From: 66-474 sp044464225
GTDB lineage: Bacteria > Pseudomonadota > Gammaproteobacteria > Xanthomonadales > Rhodanobacteraceae
Assembly: GCA_044464225.1 (NCBI GenBank)
Contig: JBIQLN010000004.1
Span: 1-64,000 of the forward strand
Direction of reading: 5' to 3'
DNA: 64,000 nucleotides
Part shown: one piece after another, positions 1-8,273 of the stretch
Position numbering within the stretch: position 1 is the first letter of the stretch
How the letters are laid out: each line of letters starts with the position of its first letter
Position numbers and translations under genes: made by a program
Notes under the pieces: generated by a model
The model's input: the letters and a program-made list of their open reading frames with translations, nothing else
Databases searched by the model: none
What the model was told of the DNA's origin: nothing

Positions 1-1286
1 GCACTTCCATGTTGCCGGTGCCCTTGAATTCCTCGTAGATCACCTCGTCCATCTTCGAGCCGGTGTCGATCAGGGCGGTGGCGAGGATCGTCAGCGAGCC
101 GCCTTCCTCGACGTTGCGCGCGGCGCCGAAGAAGCGCTTCGGGCGCTGCAGTGCATTGGCGTCGACGCCGCCGGTCAGCACCTTGCCGGAGGACGGCACC
201 ACGGTGTTGTAGGCGCGCGCGAGGCGGGTGATGGAGTCGAGCAGGATCACCACGTCCTTCTTGTGCTCGACCAGGCGCTTGGCGCGCTCGATCACCATTT
301 CGGCGACCTGCACGTGGCGCACCGCGGGCTCGTCGAACGTGGAAGACACGACTTCCGCCTTGACGCTGCGCTGCATCTCGGTGACTTCTTCCGGACGCTC
401 GTCGATCAGCAGGATGATCAGGTGCACGTCGGGATGGTTGTGCACGATCGCCTGCGCGACGTTCTGCAGCATCATGGTCTTGCCGGCCTTCGGCTGGCTG
501 ACGATCAGGCCGCGCTGGCCCTTGCCGACCGGCGCAATCAGGTCGAGGATGCGGCCGGTGATGTCTTCCGACGAGCCGTTGCCGCGCTCCAGGTGGAACG
601 CCTTGCGCGGGAACAGCGGGGTGAGGTTTTCGAACAGCAACTTGTTCTTGGATGCTTCCGGCGGATCGCCGTTGATGTCGTCGACCTTCAGCAGCGCGAA
701 GTAGCGTTCGCCTTCCTTCGGATGACGGACGCGGCCGGTGATGTAGTCGCCGGTGCGCAGGTTGAAGCGGCGGATCTGGGACGGCGACACGTAGATGTCG
801 TCGGGGCCCGCGAGGTAGGACTCGTCGTGCGAGCGCAGGAAGCCGAAGCCGTCCTGCAGGATTTCCAGCACGCCTTCGGCCCAGATGCTGCCGCCGGACT
901 TGGCGTGGGCCCGCAGGATATTGAAGATCACGTCCTGCTTGCGCGCGCGGGCGACGCCTTCCTGGATGCCGAGTTCCTCGGCCATCTCCAGGAGTTTCAC
1001 GGAATTCTTCTGCTTGAGTTCGGTGAGGTTGATCAGGCGCTTCGGATCGCCGGCGTCGGCTTCGTCGCCGGAGACGTCGGCGGGCAGGCCATTGGGATTG
1101 CCGCCACCCTGGCCGTTGCCACGTGCGTGGCGGCCACGGCGCCGGCGGCCCCGGTCGGGGCGGTTGCCGCGCTGTTGCTGGGATTGGTTCTCGCCGCCTT
1201 CATTGCCGGCAGAACCATTGGATTCGGGAGCAGGGGCGGACGCGCGGGCGTCTTCGCCCTGTACGGTGTTTTCGGTATCGGACACG
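1..1286 (-). CDS. rho: transcription termination factor Rho, 3' end outside window
   Basis: Hexameric RNA-dependent ATPase that ends transcription at Rho-dependent sites. About 428 codons are visible and the reading frame runs off the left edge; by comparison with the E. coli protein roughly the last 80 residues are missing. The first ~85 residues are a Gly/Arg/Asn/Gln-rich low-complexity extension absent from the 419-residue E. coli protein. Then come the RNA-binding domain (segment FGFLRSHDESYLAGPDDIYV) and the ATPase core with Walker A PKAGKTMMLQ near residue 265 and LLIDERPEEVTEM. I chose the GTG at 1286 because GAGG lies 8 nt upstream; the nearby ATG at 1299 is out of frame. It lies downstream of trxA on the same strand, as in E. 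coli. Confidence 0.96.
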
Positions 1287-1625
1287 GGATAAGCCTCATC
1301 GGCGCACGAAGCGCGGGAGGGTACGAAAGGGAAGAGGGCCGGGCACAAGCACCACCGGCCGGACATCAATCTAGCACTGTGCGAGGGCCGCCGACAAGCG
1401 GTGCCTTGCGGAGAATCCAGCGGGCGGCACCATCTGCAAGTCAACGACTGCGTCGGCGGAAGGGCGGGTGCGGGCGGGGCAGTGGGACTGCGGACCAGGG
1501 TCCGCAGGCGTAGATCAACCCGCGGCCGGGCTGCATGAAAACCCGGATTCCGCCGTCATGCCGCGATACCGGATGAATCCGTCACCGCGTTTCCCGCGGA
1601 GGCCATCGCTGGCCATCCGCGGCAC
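1287..1625 (-). other. trxA-rho intergenic region (rho leader) with hairpin
   Basis: 339 bp without a credible gene. Directly after the trxA stop lies a strong hairpin at 1596-1620 (GCGGA-GGCCA paired with TGGCC-TCCGC, one bulged base) but no T run follows, so it is at best a weak intrinsic terminator. A poor sigma-70-like pair facing rho is seen at 1392-1397 (TTGTCG on the minus strand) and 1368-1373 (TAGATT), spacing 18. In E. coli the equivalent segment is the autoregulatory rho leader; the same role here is inference. Confidence 0.35.
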
Positions 1626-1979
1626 TCAGGCCGAGGCGCTCGCCTCGCCCTGGGAGATCACCTTGTCGACCATCTGCGTCAACTGCCCGCGGCCCACGGC
1701 GCCGATCTGGGTGGCTTCGACCTTGCCGCCCTTGAACACCATCAGCGTGGGAATGCCGCGGATGCCGTAGGTCATCGGCGTCTTCTGGTTCTCGTCGATA
1801 TTGATCTTCACCACCTTGAGGCGGCCCGCATATTCCTTGGCAATGTCGTCCAACATCGGTGCAATCGATTTGCACGGTCCGCACCATTCCGCCCAGAAAT
1901 CCAGCAGCACCGGGGTGGCGGATTGCAGTACCTGGGATTCGAAATCGGCGTCTTTGACGTGGGTGATGTTTTCGCTCAT
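1626..1979 (-). CDS. trxA: thioredoxin 1
   Basis: Cytoplasmic dithiol-disulfide oxidoreductase that keeps protein disulfides reduced and donates electrons to ribonucleotide reductase, PAPS reductase and peroxiredoxins. The 117-residue length and the whole thioredoxin fold match the family. The active site WCGPC is near residue 32 and the cis-proline segment GIRGIPTLMVF near residue 73. It starts at an ATG and is divergent from rhlB across about 280 bp. It is followed by rho on the same strand, the order found in E. coli (rhlB, trxA, rho). In this window likely clients include CysH at 18.9 kb and Tpx at 62.9 kb. Confidence 0.98.
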   Translation of the reverse strand: MSENITHVKDADFESQVLQSATPVLLDFWAEWCGPCKSIAPMLDDIAKEYAGRLKVVKINIDENQKTPMTYGIRGIPTLMVFKGGKVEATQIGAVGRGQLTQMVDKVISQGEASASA

Positions 1980-2262
1980 GGGGATTCTGGAACGGTAACG
2001 GAAACGACAAGATGGGGGGAAAGGGCCGGCATTGCAAGCACGGCATTCGCCGCCGTGCTGCTACAATCAAGTCAATCACTTGCGGCGGCGTGCGGTTCGA
2101 TGTGTAGGCGCCGTCCCGAGTTTCCCGGGGTCTGCGACGCATTTCCCGCGTCCGCGGCGATTCCATTGCGCAAGCTGTGCGGCGGCATCGCGCCGGCTCC
2201 CGTCACCTGCCATCTGGCGAACAGCGCCAGGCGTGGCCCAGACATTTCCTGGCAAAAACTCC

Positions 2263-3594
2263 GTGGCCGACCAAGTCCTAACCGATACCTTCTTCGAACA
2301 ATTCGACCTGCATCCGCATCTCGCCGCGGGCCTCGCCGAATGCGGCTTCACCCGTTGCACCCCGATCCAGGCGTTGACCTTGCCCGTCGCGCTCGAGGGC
2401 CGCGACGTGGCGGGACAAGCACAGACCGGCACCGGCAAGACCTGTGCCTTCCTGGTTGCGGTAATGAACCGGCTGCTCACCAAGCCCGCGATCCCGGAGC
2501 GCAACGACAACGATCCGCGCGCGGTGATCGTCGCACCGACGCGGGAACTCGCGATCCAGATCGACAAGGATGCGCAGGCGATCGGCCGCCATACCGGACT
2601 GCGCTTCGCATTGATCTACGGCGGCGTGGACTATGACAAGCAGCGCCAGCAACTGCGCGACGGCTGCGACGTGATCATCGCGACGCCCGGCCGGCTGATC
2701 GATTACTTCAAGCAGCACGTCTTCAGTTTCCGTGCAGTCGAGGCCACCGTGATCGACGAGGCGGATCGCATGTTCGACCTCGGCTTCATCAAGGACGTGC
2801 GTTACCTCCTGCGCAAGATGCCGCCGCGCGAGGAGCGCCAGGGCATGCTGTTCTCGGCGACGCTTTCCTATCGCGTGCTGGAGCTGGCCTACGAGCACAT
2901 GAACCAGCCGGAAAAACTGGCGGTCGAGACGGAAAACGTCACCGCCGACCGCGTGCGCCAGCAGGTGTATTTCCCGGCGAAGGAAGAAAAACTGCCGCTG
3001 TTGCTGAACCTGCTGGAACACTGCAATCCGCAACGCAGCATCGTGTTCGTCAACACCCGCGCCGCCGCCGAGCGTGTCACCGATCGGCTGAAGCGGCACG
3101 GCTTCAAGGTCGGCGCGCTGTCCGGGGACGTGCCGCAGGCCAAGCGCCAAAAACTGCTGGAGCGTTTCAAGAAGGGTGAGGCCGACGTGCTGGTGGCGAC
3201 CGACGTGGCCGCGCGCGGGCTGCACATTCCCGATGTCACCCACGTCTTCAATTACGACCTGCCGCAGGATGGCGAGGATTACGTGCACCGCATCGGCCGC
3301 ACCGCGCGCCTCGGCGCCGAGGGCGACGCGATCAGCTTCGCCTGCGACCTGTACGCGATGAACCTGCCCGACATCGAGCGCTACATCGACATGAAGATCC
3401 CGGTCGGGGCGATCGAGCCGGCGTGGCTGGCTGCGCCGCCACCGCGTGCGATGCCGGAGCCGACGCACCACCAACCTCCTGAAACGGACGCGGAAGCCCC
3501 CGGGGCCAGTGCCGACAAGCCCGCTGCCAGCAAGCGCCGACGTCGCCGTCGCAAGCCCGGGGGGTCCGCCGCCTCACCCGCGGCCAACGCCTGA
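2263..3594 (+). CDS. rhlB: ATP-dependent RNA helicase RhlB (DEAD-box)
   Basis: DEAD-box helicase; in E. coli it unwinds structured RNA for the RNase E degradosome. It has 443 residues. The Q motif CTPIQ is near residue 26, Walker A AQTGTGKT near 53, PTRELA near 90, DEAD (VIDEADRMFDLGF) near 165, SAT near 197 and HRIGRTAR near 341. The C-terminal ~55 residues are a Pro/Ala then Arg/Lys-rich tail (KRRRRRRK), probably for RNA or partner binding. The frame is open for 77 codons upstream, but I place the start at GTG 2263 because homology begins there (VADQVLTDTFFEQF); the ribosome-binding site is weak. Position divergent from trxA-rho supports the symbol. Confidence 0.93.
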   Translation: MADQVLTDTFFEQFDLHPHLAAGLAECGFTRCTPIQALTLPVALEGRDVAGQAQTGTGKTCAFLVAVMNRLLTKPAIPERNDNDPRAVIVAPTRELAIQIDKDAQAIGRHTGLRFALIYGGVDYDKQRQQLRDGCDVIIATPGRLIDYFKQHVFSFRAVEATVIDEADRMFDLGFIKDVRYLLRKMPPREERQGMLFSATLSYRVLELAYEHMNQPEKLAVETENVTADRVRQQVYFPAKEEKLPLLLNLLEHCNPQRSIVFVNTRAAAERVTDRLKRHGFKVGALSGDVPQAKRQKLLERFKKGEADVLVATDVAARGLHIPDVTHVFNYDLPQDGEDYVHRIGRTARLGAEGDAISFACDLYAMNLPDIERYIDMKIPVGAIEPAWLAAPPPRAMPEPTHHQPPETDAEAPGASADKPAASKRRRRRRKPGGSAASPAANA

Positions 3595-3764
3595 TTGTTG
3601 GGCGACAATCCCTTCGCTTTTCACATCCCGGGACGCCGAAGGTTAACCGGGTGCGAAGGCGGGCAAGACCGCCGGAGGGATGCGGGATTGCCGTTGGCGC
3701 GGCGTCCGCTGTGCCGCAAAGTTGATAGGCTTCGCTTGTTCTTGCCGGGTTCCGCGAACCGTCC

Positions 3765-4442
3765 GTGATCCGTTTCGAGTCCGTCAGCAAACACTATCCC
3801 GAGGGCCGTGAGGCGCTGATCGACGTGACGTTCGATGTCGACGCCGGCGAGATGTTGTTCGTGACTGGACATTCGGGTGCGGGCAAGACAACCTTGCTGA
3901 AATTGATCGCGTTGATCGAACGTGCAAGCCGCGGCGCGATCGAAGTGCACGGTCGCAGTCTCGCGAAGCTCAAACGTCGCGACATTCCGCGCCTGCGCCG
4001 CGACATCGGCATGGTGTTCCAGGATCATCGCCTGCTGATGGACCGCAGCGTGGCCGACAATGTCGCGTTGCCGCTGGTGATCGCGGGCATTTCGCCCGAG
4101 GAGCGCGCCAAGCGCGTGCGCGGAGCACTGGAAAAAGTCGGCTTGGCCGGACGCGGCAGGGACGCGCCGGCGCGGCTTTCCACCGGTGAGCAACAACGGG
4201 TCGGCATCGCGCGCGCGATCGTGGGACGGCCCGCGCTCATCATCGCCGACGAACCCACCGGCAATCTCGACCCACAACTGTCGGAAGAAATCATGCAGTT
4301 GTTCGTGGGCCTCCGCCAGACCGGCATTACCATCCTGATCGCCAGCCATGACCTGCCGCTGCTGAAACGCATGAAGCAGCGGGTGGTGGTGCTCGACCAC
4401 GGCCACCTGATCGACGACGTGCCTGCGAGCCAGGTTGCATGA
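3765..4442 (+). CDS. ftsE: cell-division ABC transporter ATP-binding protein FtsE
   Basis: ATPase of the FtsEX complex, which couples the FtsZ ring to activation of septal peptidoglycan hydrolases. The 225-residue length is typical. Walker A GHSGAGKTT lies near residue 36, the Q-loop MVFQDHRLL near 85, the ABC signature LSTGEQQR near 138 and Walker B LIIADEPTGNLD near 158, followed by the switch histidine in ASHDLPLL. Translation starts at a GTG, and the stop overlaps the ftsX start by 4 nt (ATGA), implying coupled synthesis of the two subunits. ftsY, often upstream, is absent here; a 170-bp gap separates it from rhlB. Confidence 0.97.
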   Translation: MIRFESVSKHYPEGREALIDVTFDVDAGEMLFVTGHSGAGKTTLLKLIALIERASRGAIEVHGRSLAKLKRRDIPRLRRDIGMVFQDHRLLMDRSVADNVALPLVIAGISPEERAKRVRGALEKVGLAGRGRDAPARLSTGEQQRVGIARAIVGRPALIIADEPTGNLDPQLSEEIMQLFVGLRQTGITILIASHDLPLLKRMKQRVVVLDHGHLIDDVPASQVA

Positions 4443-5392
4443 ACACGCGCATCACCATGGGCCGGCCGCTGCGCCATTCGCGCGTCGCGACGTGGCGGCG
4501 CCAGCACGCATGGTGCGTGCGCGACAGCCTGCGCCAACTGGCGCGGCGGCCGCTCGGCAGCGCGCTTACCGTGGCGGTGATGGGGCTCGCGCTCGCGCTG
4601 CCGCTGGCCTTCTACCTGTTGTTGACCAACCTGCAGCACCTCGCCACCGCATTGGGTGACTCGCAATCGGTCAGTGTGTTTCTGAAATCCGGTGTGGTCG
4701 CGGATGGGGCAGACACGTTGGCCGCGCGCTTGCGTTCGCGCGCCGACGTGGCGGGGGTCACCATCCGCACACCCAGGCAGGGCCTCGCGGAGCTGGCCGC
4801 GATGCAGGGCTTCGGGGATGCCATCAAGTCGCTGCCGGACAATCCGCTGCCGTTCGTGTTGCTGGTCGAACCCCGGCCGGGCACCGACCGCGCGCAGGTC
4901 GAGGCGATGGTGGCGGCGGTGCGCGATTTGCCCGACGTCGACCTGGTGCAGGACAATGGCCAGTGGCGCGCACGGCTGGATGCACTGATCGCACTCGGGC
5001 GGCGCGTGATGCTGATGTTGGCCGGCTTGCTGGGCGCCGCGGCGGTGCTGGTGATCGGCAACACGGTACGGCTGGATCTGCGCAGTCGCGCGGACGAGAT
5101 CGCGGTACAGCGATTGATCGGCGCCAGCGCGGCGTTCGTGCGCCGGCCCTATCTTTATGAAGGCGCCTGGTACGGTCTCGCGGCCGGCATCGTCGCCATG
5201 CTGCTGCTGTTGTTGCTGGAAGCCGTACTCGCGGCGCCCGTTCGTGACCTGGTCGCCAGTTACGCGGGGCGCCTGCACTTCGGGGGATTGTCCTGGGTTA
5301 CGCTCGGGATCGCGCTGGCCATTGCGGTTGCACTGGGCTGGCTGGGTGCCTGGATCGCCAGTGGCCGGCACCTGGCGCGCCTGCGAACGTAA
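4439..5392 (+). CDS. ftsX: cell-division membrane protein FtsX
   Basis: Inner-membrane partner of FtsE. It has 317 residues with the FtsX layout: a short cytoplasmic N-terminus, one membrane helix (about residues 40-62), a periplasmic loop of ~110 residues that in relatives contacts hydrolase activators such as EnvC, then three more hydrophobic helices (about 180-200, 237-262 and 288-310). The cytoplasmic loop after the second helix has the usual RADEIAVQRLIGAS motif. The start codon overlaps the end of ftsE. A receiver protein follows after 12 bp, suggesting one transcript. Confidence 0.95.
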   Translation: MNTRITMGRPLRHSRVATWRRQHAWCVRDSLRQLARRPLGSALTVAVMGLALALPLAFYLLLTNLQHLATALGDSQSVSVFLKSGVVADGADTLAARLRSRADVAGVTIRTPRQGLAELAAMQGFGDAIKSLPDNPLPFVLLVEPRPGTDRAQVEAMVAAVRDLPDVDLVQDNGQWRARLDALIALGRRVMLMLAGLLGAAAVLVIGNTVRLDLRSRADEIAVQRLIGASAAFVRRPYLYEGAWYGLAAGIVAMLLLLLLEAVLAAPVRDLVASYAGRLHFGGLSWVTLGIALAIAVALGWLGAWIASGRHLARLRT

Positions 5393-5404
5393 AGCAAACA
5401 GGTT

Positions 5405-6259
5405 ATGAACGACGTTCTTCGCCACATTGCCAGCGACAACCCGCGCGTGATGGTGGTGGATGGCTCGAAGGTTGCGCGCACCCTGATCGCGCGGGTGCTG
5501 GAGAAGGACTTGCCCGGCGCAACCGTGATCGCCTGCGCCAGCGGGCGCGAAGCCAGGCAGGCCCTGCACGAGGGCGTGGTCGACCTGGTCACGACGGCCC
5601 TGCGGCTGCCGGACATGGACGGCACCGCACTGGCCCATTACGTGCGTGATAACGCGCCGCAGGCCTACATCCCGATCGTCGCCGTATCGGGCGACGTGCA
5701 GGAGCGCCTGCAGAAGCGCGAGATCGGCGATGCGATCACCGATTATTTCGACAAGGCCGCGGGTTACGCGGCACTCGCGGATTTCATTCGCGGGTACGTG
5801 GCGCCCGTGGATCGCGCGGAAGGCGTGGTGTTGTACGTCGAGGACAGCCGGGTGGTGGCGTTGGCGACGCGCCGGATGATGGAGCGCTATGGTCTCACCG
5901 TGCACCTGTCCGGCAGCGCCGAAGAGGCCGTCGAGTTCCTCGGCGCGGCACGGGATCGCGGCGAAGTCGGCGCGGACCTGGTGTTGACCGACGTCAGCCT
6001 CAAGGGAGAGATGTCCGGCGGTGACCTGCTGGAATGGATCCGCTTCGACCTGAAACTCGGCAAGGGTCGCCTGCCGGTGCTGGTGATGACCGGTGACGAG
6101 AACCCGGTGAATCAGGCCGCCCTCTTGAAGGCGGGGGCCAACGACCTGGTCGAAAAGCCCGTGGAAGAACGGTTGCTGATGACAAAGTTGTTGTTCCAGC
6201 TGCGGGTGGCGCAAAGGCAGCGTGAACAGCAGAACCAGTCCGCGAATGAACGCCGATGA
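5405..6259 (+). CDS. tandem-receiver response regulator, no output domain
   Basis: 284 residues forming two CheY-like receiver domains and nothing else except a charged, Gln-rich C-terminal tail. Domain 1 (about 12-135) begins VMVVDGSKVARTL, but the phosphoacceptor position in DLVTTALRLPDMDG is Ala where DLVLLD is expected, so it probably cannot be phosphorylated. Domain 2 (about 140-270) keeps the acidic pocket (LYVEDSRVV), the acceptor Asp in ADLVLTDVSL, the Thr in VMTGDEN and the Lys in DLVEKPV. It follows ftsX by 12 bp and probably shares its transcript. No histidine kinase is nearby, so the signal and output are unknown. It may act as a phosphate sink or protein-interaction regulator; this is inference. 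Confidence 0.85.
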   Translation: MNDVLRHIASDNPRVMVVDGSKVARTLIARVLEKDLPGATVIACASGREARQALHEGVVDLVTTALRLPDMDGTALAHYVRDNAPQAYIPIVAVSGDVQERLQKREIGDAITDYFDKAAGYAALADFIRGYVAPVDRAEGVVLYVEDSRVVALATRRMMERYGLTVHLSGSAEEAVEFLGAARDRGEVGADLVLTDVSLKGEMSGGDLLEWIRFDLKLGKGRLPVLVMTGDENPVNQAALLKAGANDLVEKPVEERLLMTKLLFQLRVAQRQREQQNQSANERR

Positions 6260-6361
6260 ACACAAGCAAGCGCCAGGCGGGATGCGGCGGATGGCCGGCA
6301 TGCGCGCGCGTGCACCGGCATTGCTTGCGGGTGGAAGGTTCGGTGATGGCCGGGCAACATC

Positions 6362-7075
6362 ATGACCGCTGAACGCCTGAGGCTGGAACCATCATGGAAG
6401 GCGCGCGTGGGCGATCATTTCGATCGCCCCGAGATGCATGCGTTGAGTGAATTCCTGCGCGCGGAGAAAAACGCGGGCAAGCACATCTATCCGCCTGGCC
6501 GGCGCATCTTCGCCGCATTGGACGCGACACCCTTCGAGTCGGTGAAAGTCGTGATCCTGGGGCAGGACCCGTACCACGGACCGGGTCAGGCGCACGGTCT
6601 TTGTTTCTCGGTGCAGCCGGGCGTGCCGGTGCCGCCGTCGTTGCAGAACATCTTTGCGGAAATCCAGAACGATCTCGGCATCGCGCGGCCCGACCACGGT
6701 TGCCTTACGCCTTGGGCGGAACGCGGTGTGCTGCTGTTGAACTCGGTGCTGACGGTACAGGCCGGCAGTCCGGGCGCACACCAGGGCAAGGGTTGGGAAG
6801 GGTTCACGGACCGGGTGATCGATGCACTGAACCGCGACCGCGAGGGACTGGTGTTCCTGCTGTGGGGTTCGTATGCGCAAGCCAAGGGTCGGCTGATCGA
6901 CACCCGCCGCCATTGTGTTCTGAAGGCGCCGCACCCATCTCCCCTGTCGGCGCATCGAGGGTTCCTGGGTTGCCGGCACTTTTCCAAGGCCAATCAGTAC
7001 CTTGAAGCGCATGGGCAGGCGCCCGTCGATTGGTCGCTGCCGCCCCGCGAACGTCTGGTCGAGGGGCCGGGATAG
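6362..7075 (+). CDS. ung: uracil-DNA glycosylase
   Basis: Removes uracil from DNA to start base-excision repair. It has 237 residues. The family 1 catalytic water-activating motif GQDPYHGPGQAHGL lies near residue 67 with the catalytic Asp. GVLLLNSVLTV is central, and the DNA-intercalation loop HPSPLSAHRGF lies near residue 192 and carries the catalytic His. The start ATG at 6362 gives the usual family length. About 100 bp separates it from the receiver gene upstream; a separate promoter is not obvious. Confidence 0.97.
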   Translation: MTAERLRLEPSWKARVGDHFDRPEMHALSEFLRAEKNAGKHIYPPGRRIFAALDATPFESVKVVILGQDPYHGPGQAHGLCFSVQPGVPVPPSLQNIFAEIQNDLGIARPDHGCLTPWAERGVLLLNSVLTVQAGSPGAHQGKGWEGFTDRVIDALNRDREGLVFLLWGSYAQAKGRLIDTRRHCVLKAPHPSPLSAHRGFLGCRHFSKANQYLEAHGQAPVDWSLPPRERLVEGPG

Positions 7076-7112
7076 CCCTTCGCCGGCGCCGCGGGGTGTG
7101 ACTTCCGGCCCC

Positions 7113-7140
7113 TTGCAATTCCTGAACTCGTCAGTATAAT
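7113..7140 (+). promoter_or_regulatory. predicted sigma-70 promoter of rpoH
   Basis: TTGCAA at 7113-7118 and a perfect TATAAT at 7135-7140 with a 16-bp spacer. Transcription should begin near 7147, giving a leader of about 110 nt before the rpoH ATG. The leader contains a small hairpin (GGTTCC with GGAGCC) around 7168-7185 and then the CIRCE operator. I see no sigma-32-type promoter, so expression appears to depend on the housekeeping sigma factor. Confidence 0.7.
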
Positions 7141-7207
7141 TTACTGCATCACCCTCATGGCGAAGCCGGTTCCGACCCCGGAGCCGCGCGGGAACCTTCA
7201 CGAGGGC

Positions 7208-7234
7208 TTGGCACTCGAAAGCTTAGAGTGCCAA
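7208..7234 (+). promoter_or_regulatory. CIRCE-type operator (HrcA site) in rpoH leader
   Basis: A perfect 9-9-9 inverted repeat, TTGGCACTC - 9 bp - GAGTGCCAA, against the CIRCE consensus TTAGCACTC-N9-GAGTGCTAA; each arm differs by one symmetrical base. It lies 23 bp upstream of the rpoH start, in the transcribed leader below the TATAAT promoter, the usual CIRCE position in heat-shock genes. Known role of the family: binding of the HrcA repressor, which is inactivated by heat and kept active by GroEL. hrcA itself is not in the window, so HrcA control of rpoH is inference. Confidence 0.85.
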
Positions 7235-7257
7235 TACAGACAAGTGGGGTACATAGG

Positions 7258-8115
<858 letters not shown>

Positions 8116-8142
8116 AACGCGACCCTTCGCCGAAAGAGCAAA

Positions 8143-8178
8143 GCAGGACGGCCGCCTCGCGCGGCCGTCCCTGCTTTT
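8143..8178 (+). terminator. bidirectional intrinsic terminator, rpoH / priA
   Basis: Stem of about 13 bp (GCAGGACGGCCGC with GCGGCCGTCC-TGC, one bulged C), a 5-nt loop and TTTT at 8175-8178. On the minus strand the same stem is followed by a T-rich run. It separates the convergent ends of rpoH and priA. Confidence 0.85.
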
Positions 8179-8198
8179 GCAAGTTGGGCCGGGACGGG

Positions 8199-8262
8199 CC
8201 TTCATCCGCCGAAGCCCCACGACACCCGCCCACCATGTTGGGCTTCACGTGGCTCACACCAC
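8199..8262 (+). repeat. degenerate copy of dispersed REP-like element
   Basis: Contains CATCCGCC and then ATGTTGGGCTTCAC at about 8234-8247, both shared with the two better copies at 21.4 and 21.6 kb. The closing AGCCC arm is eroded here. It sits between rpoH and priA downstream of the shared terminator. Confidence 0.55.
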
Positions 8263-8273
8263 CTGCGCCTGCC

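Noticed and set aside
4025..6301. 758-codon minus-strand frame across ftsE, ftsX and the receiver gene
   Set aside because: Shadow of three well-supported genes on the other strand.
7228..7257. GTG start of rpoH ten codons upstream
   Set aside because: The codon lies within the CIRCE arm, and homology begins at ATG 7258.
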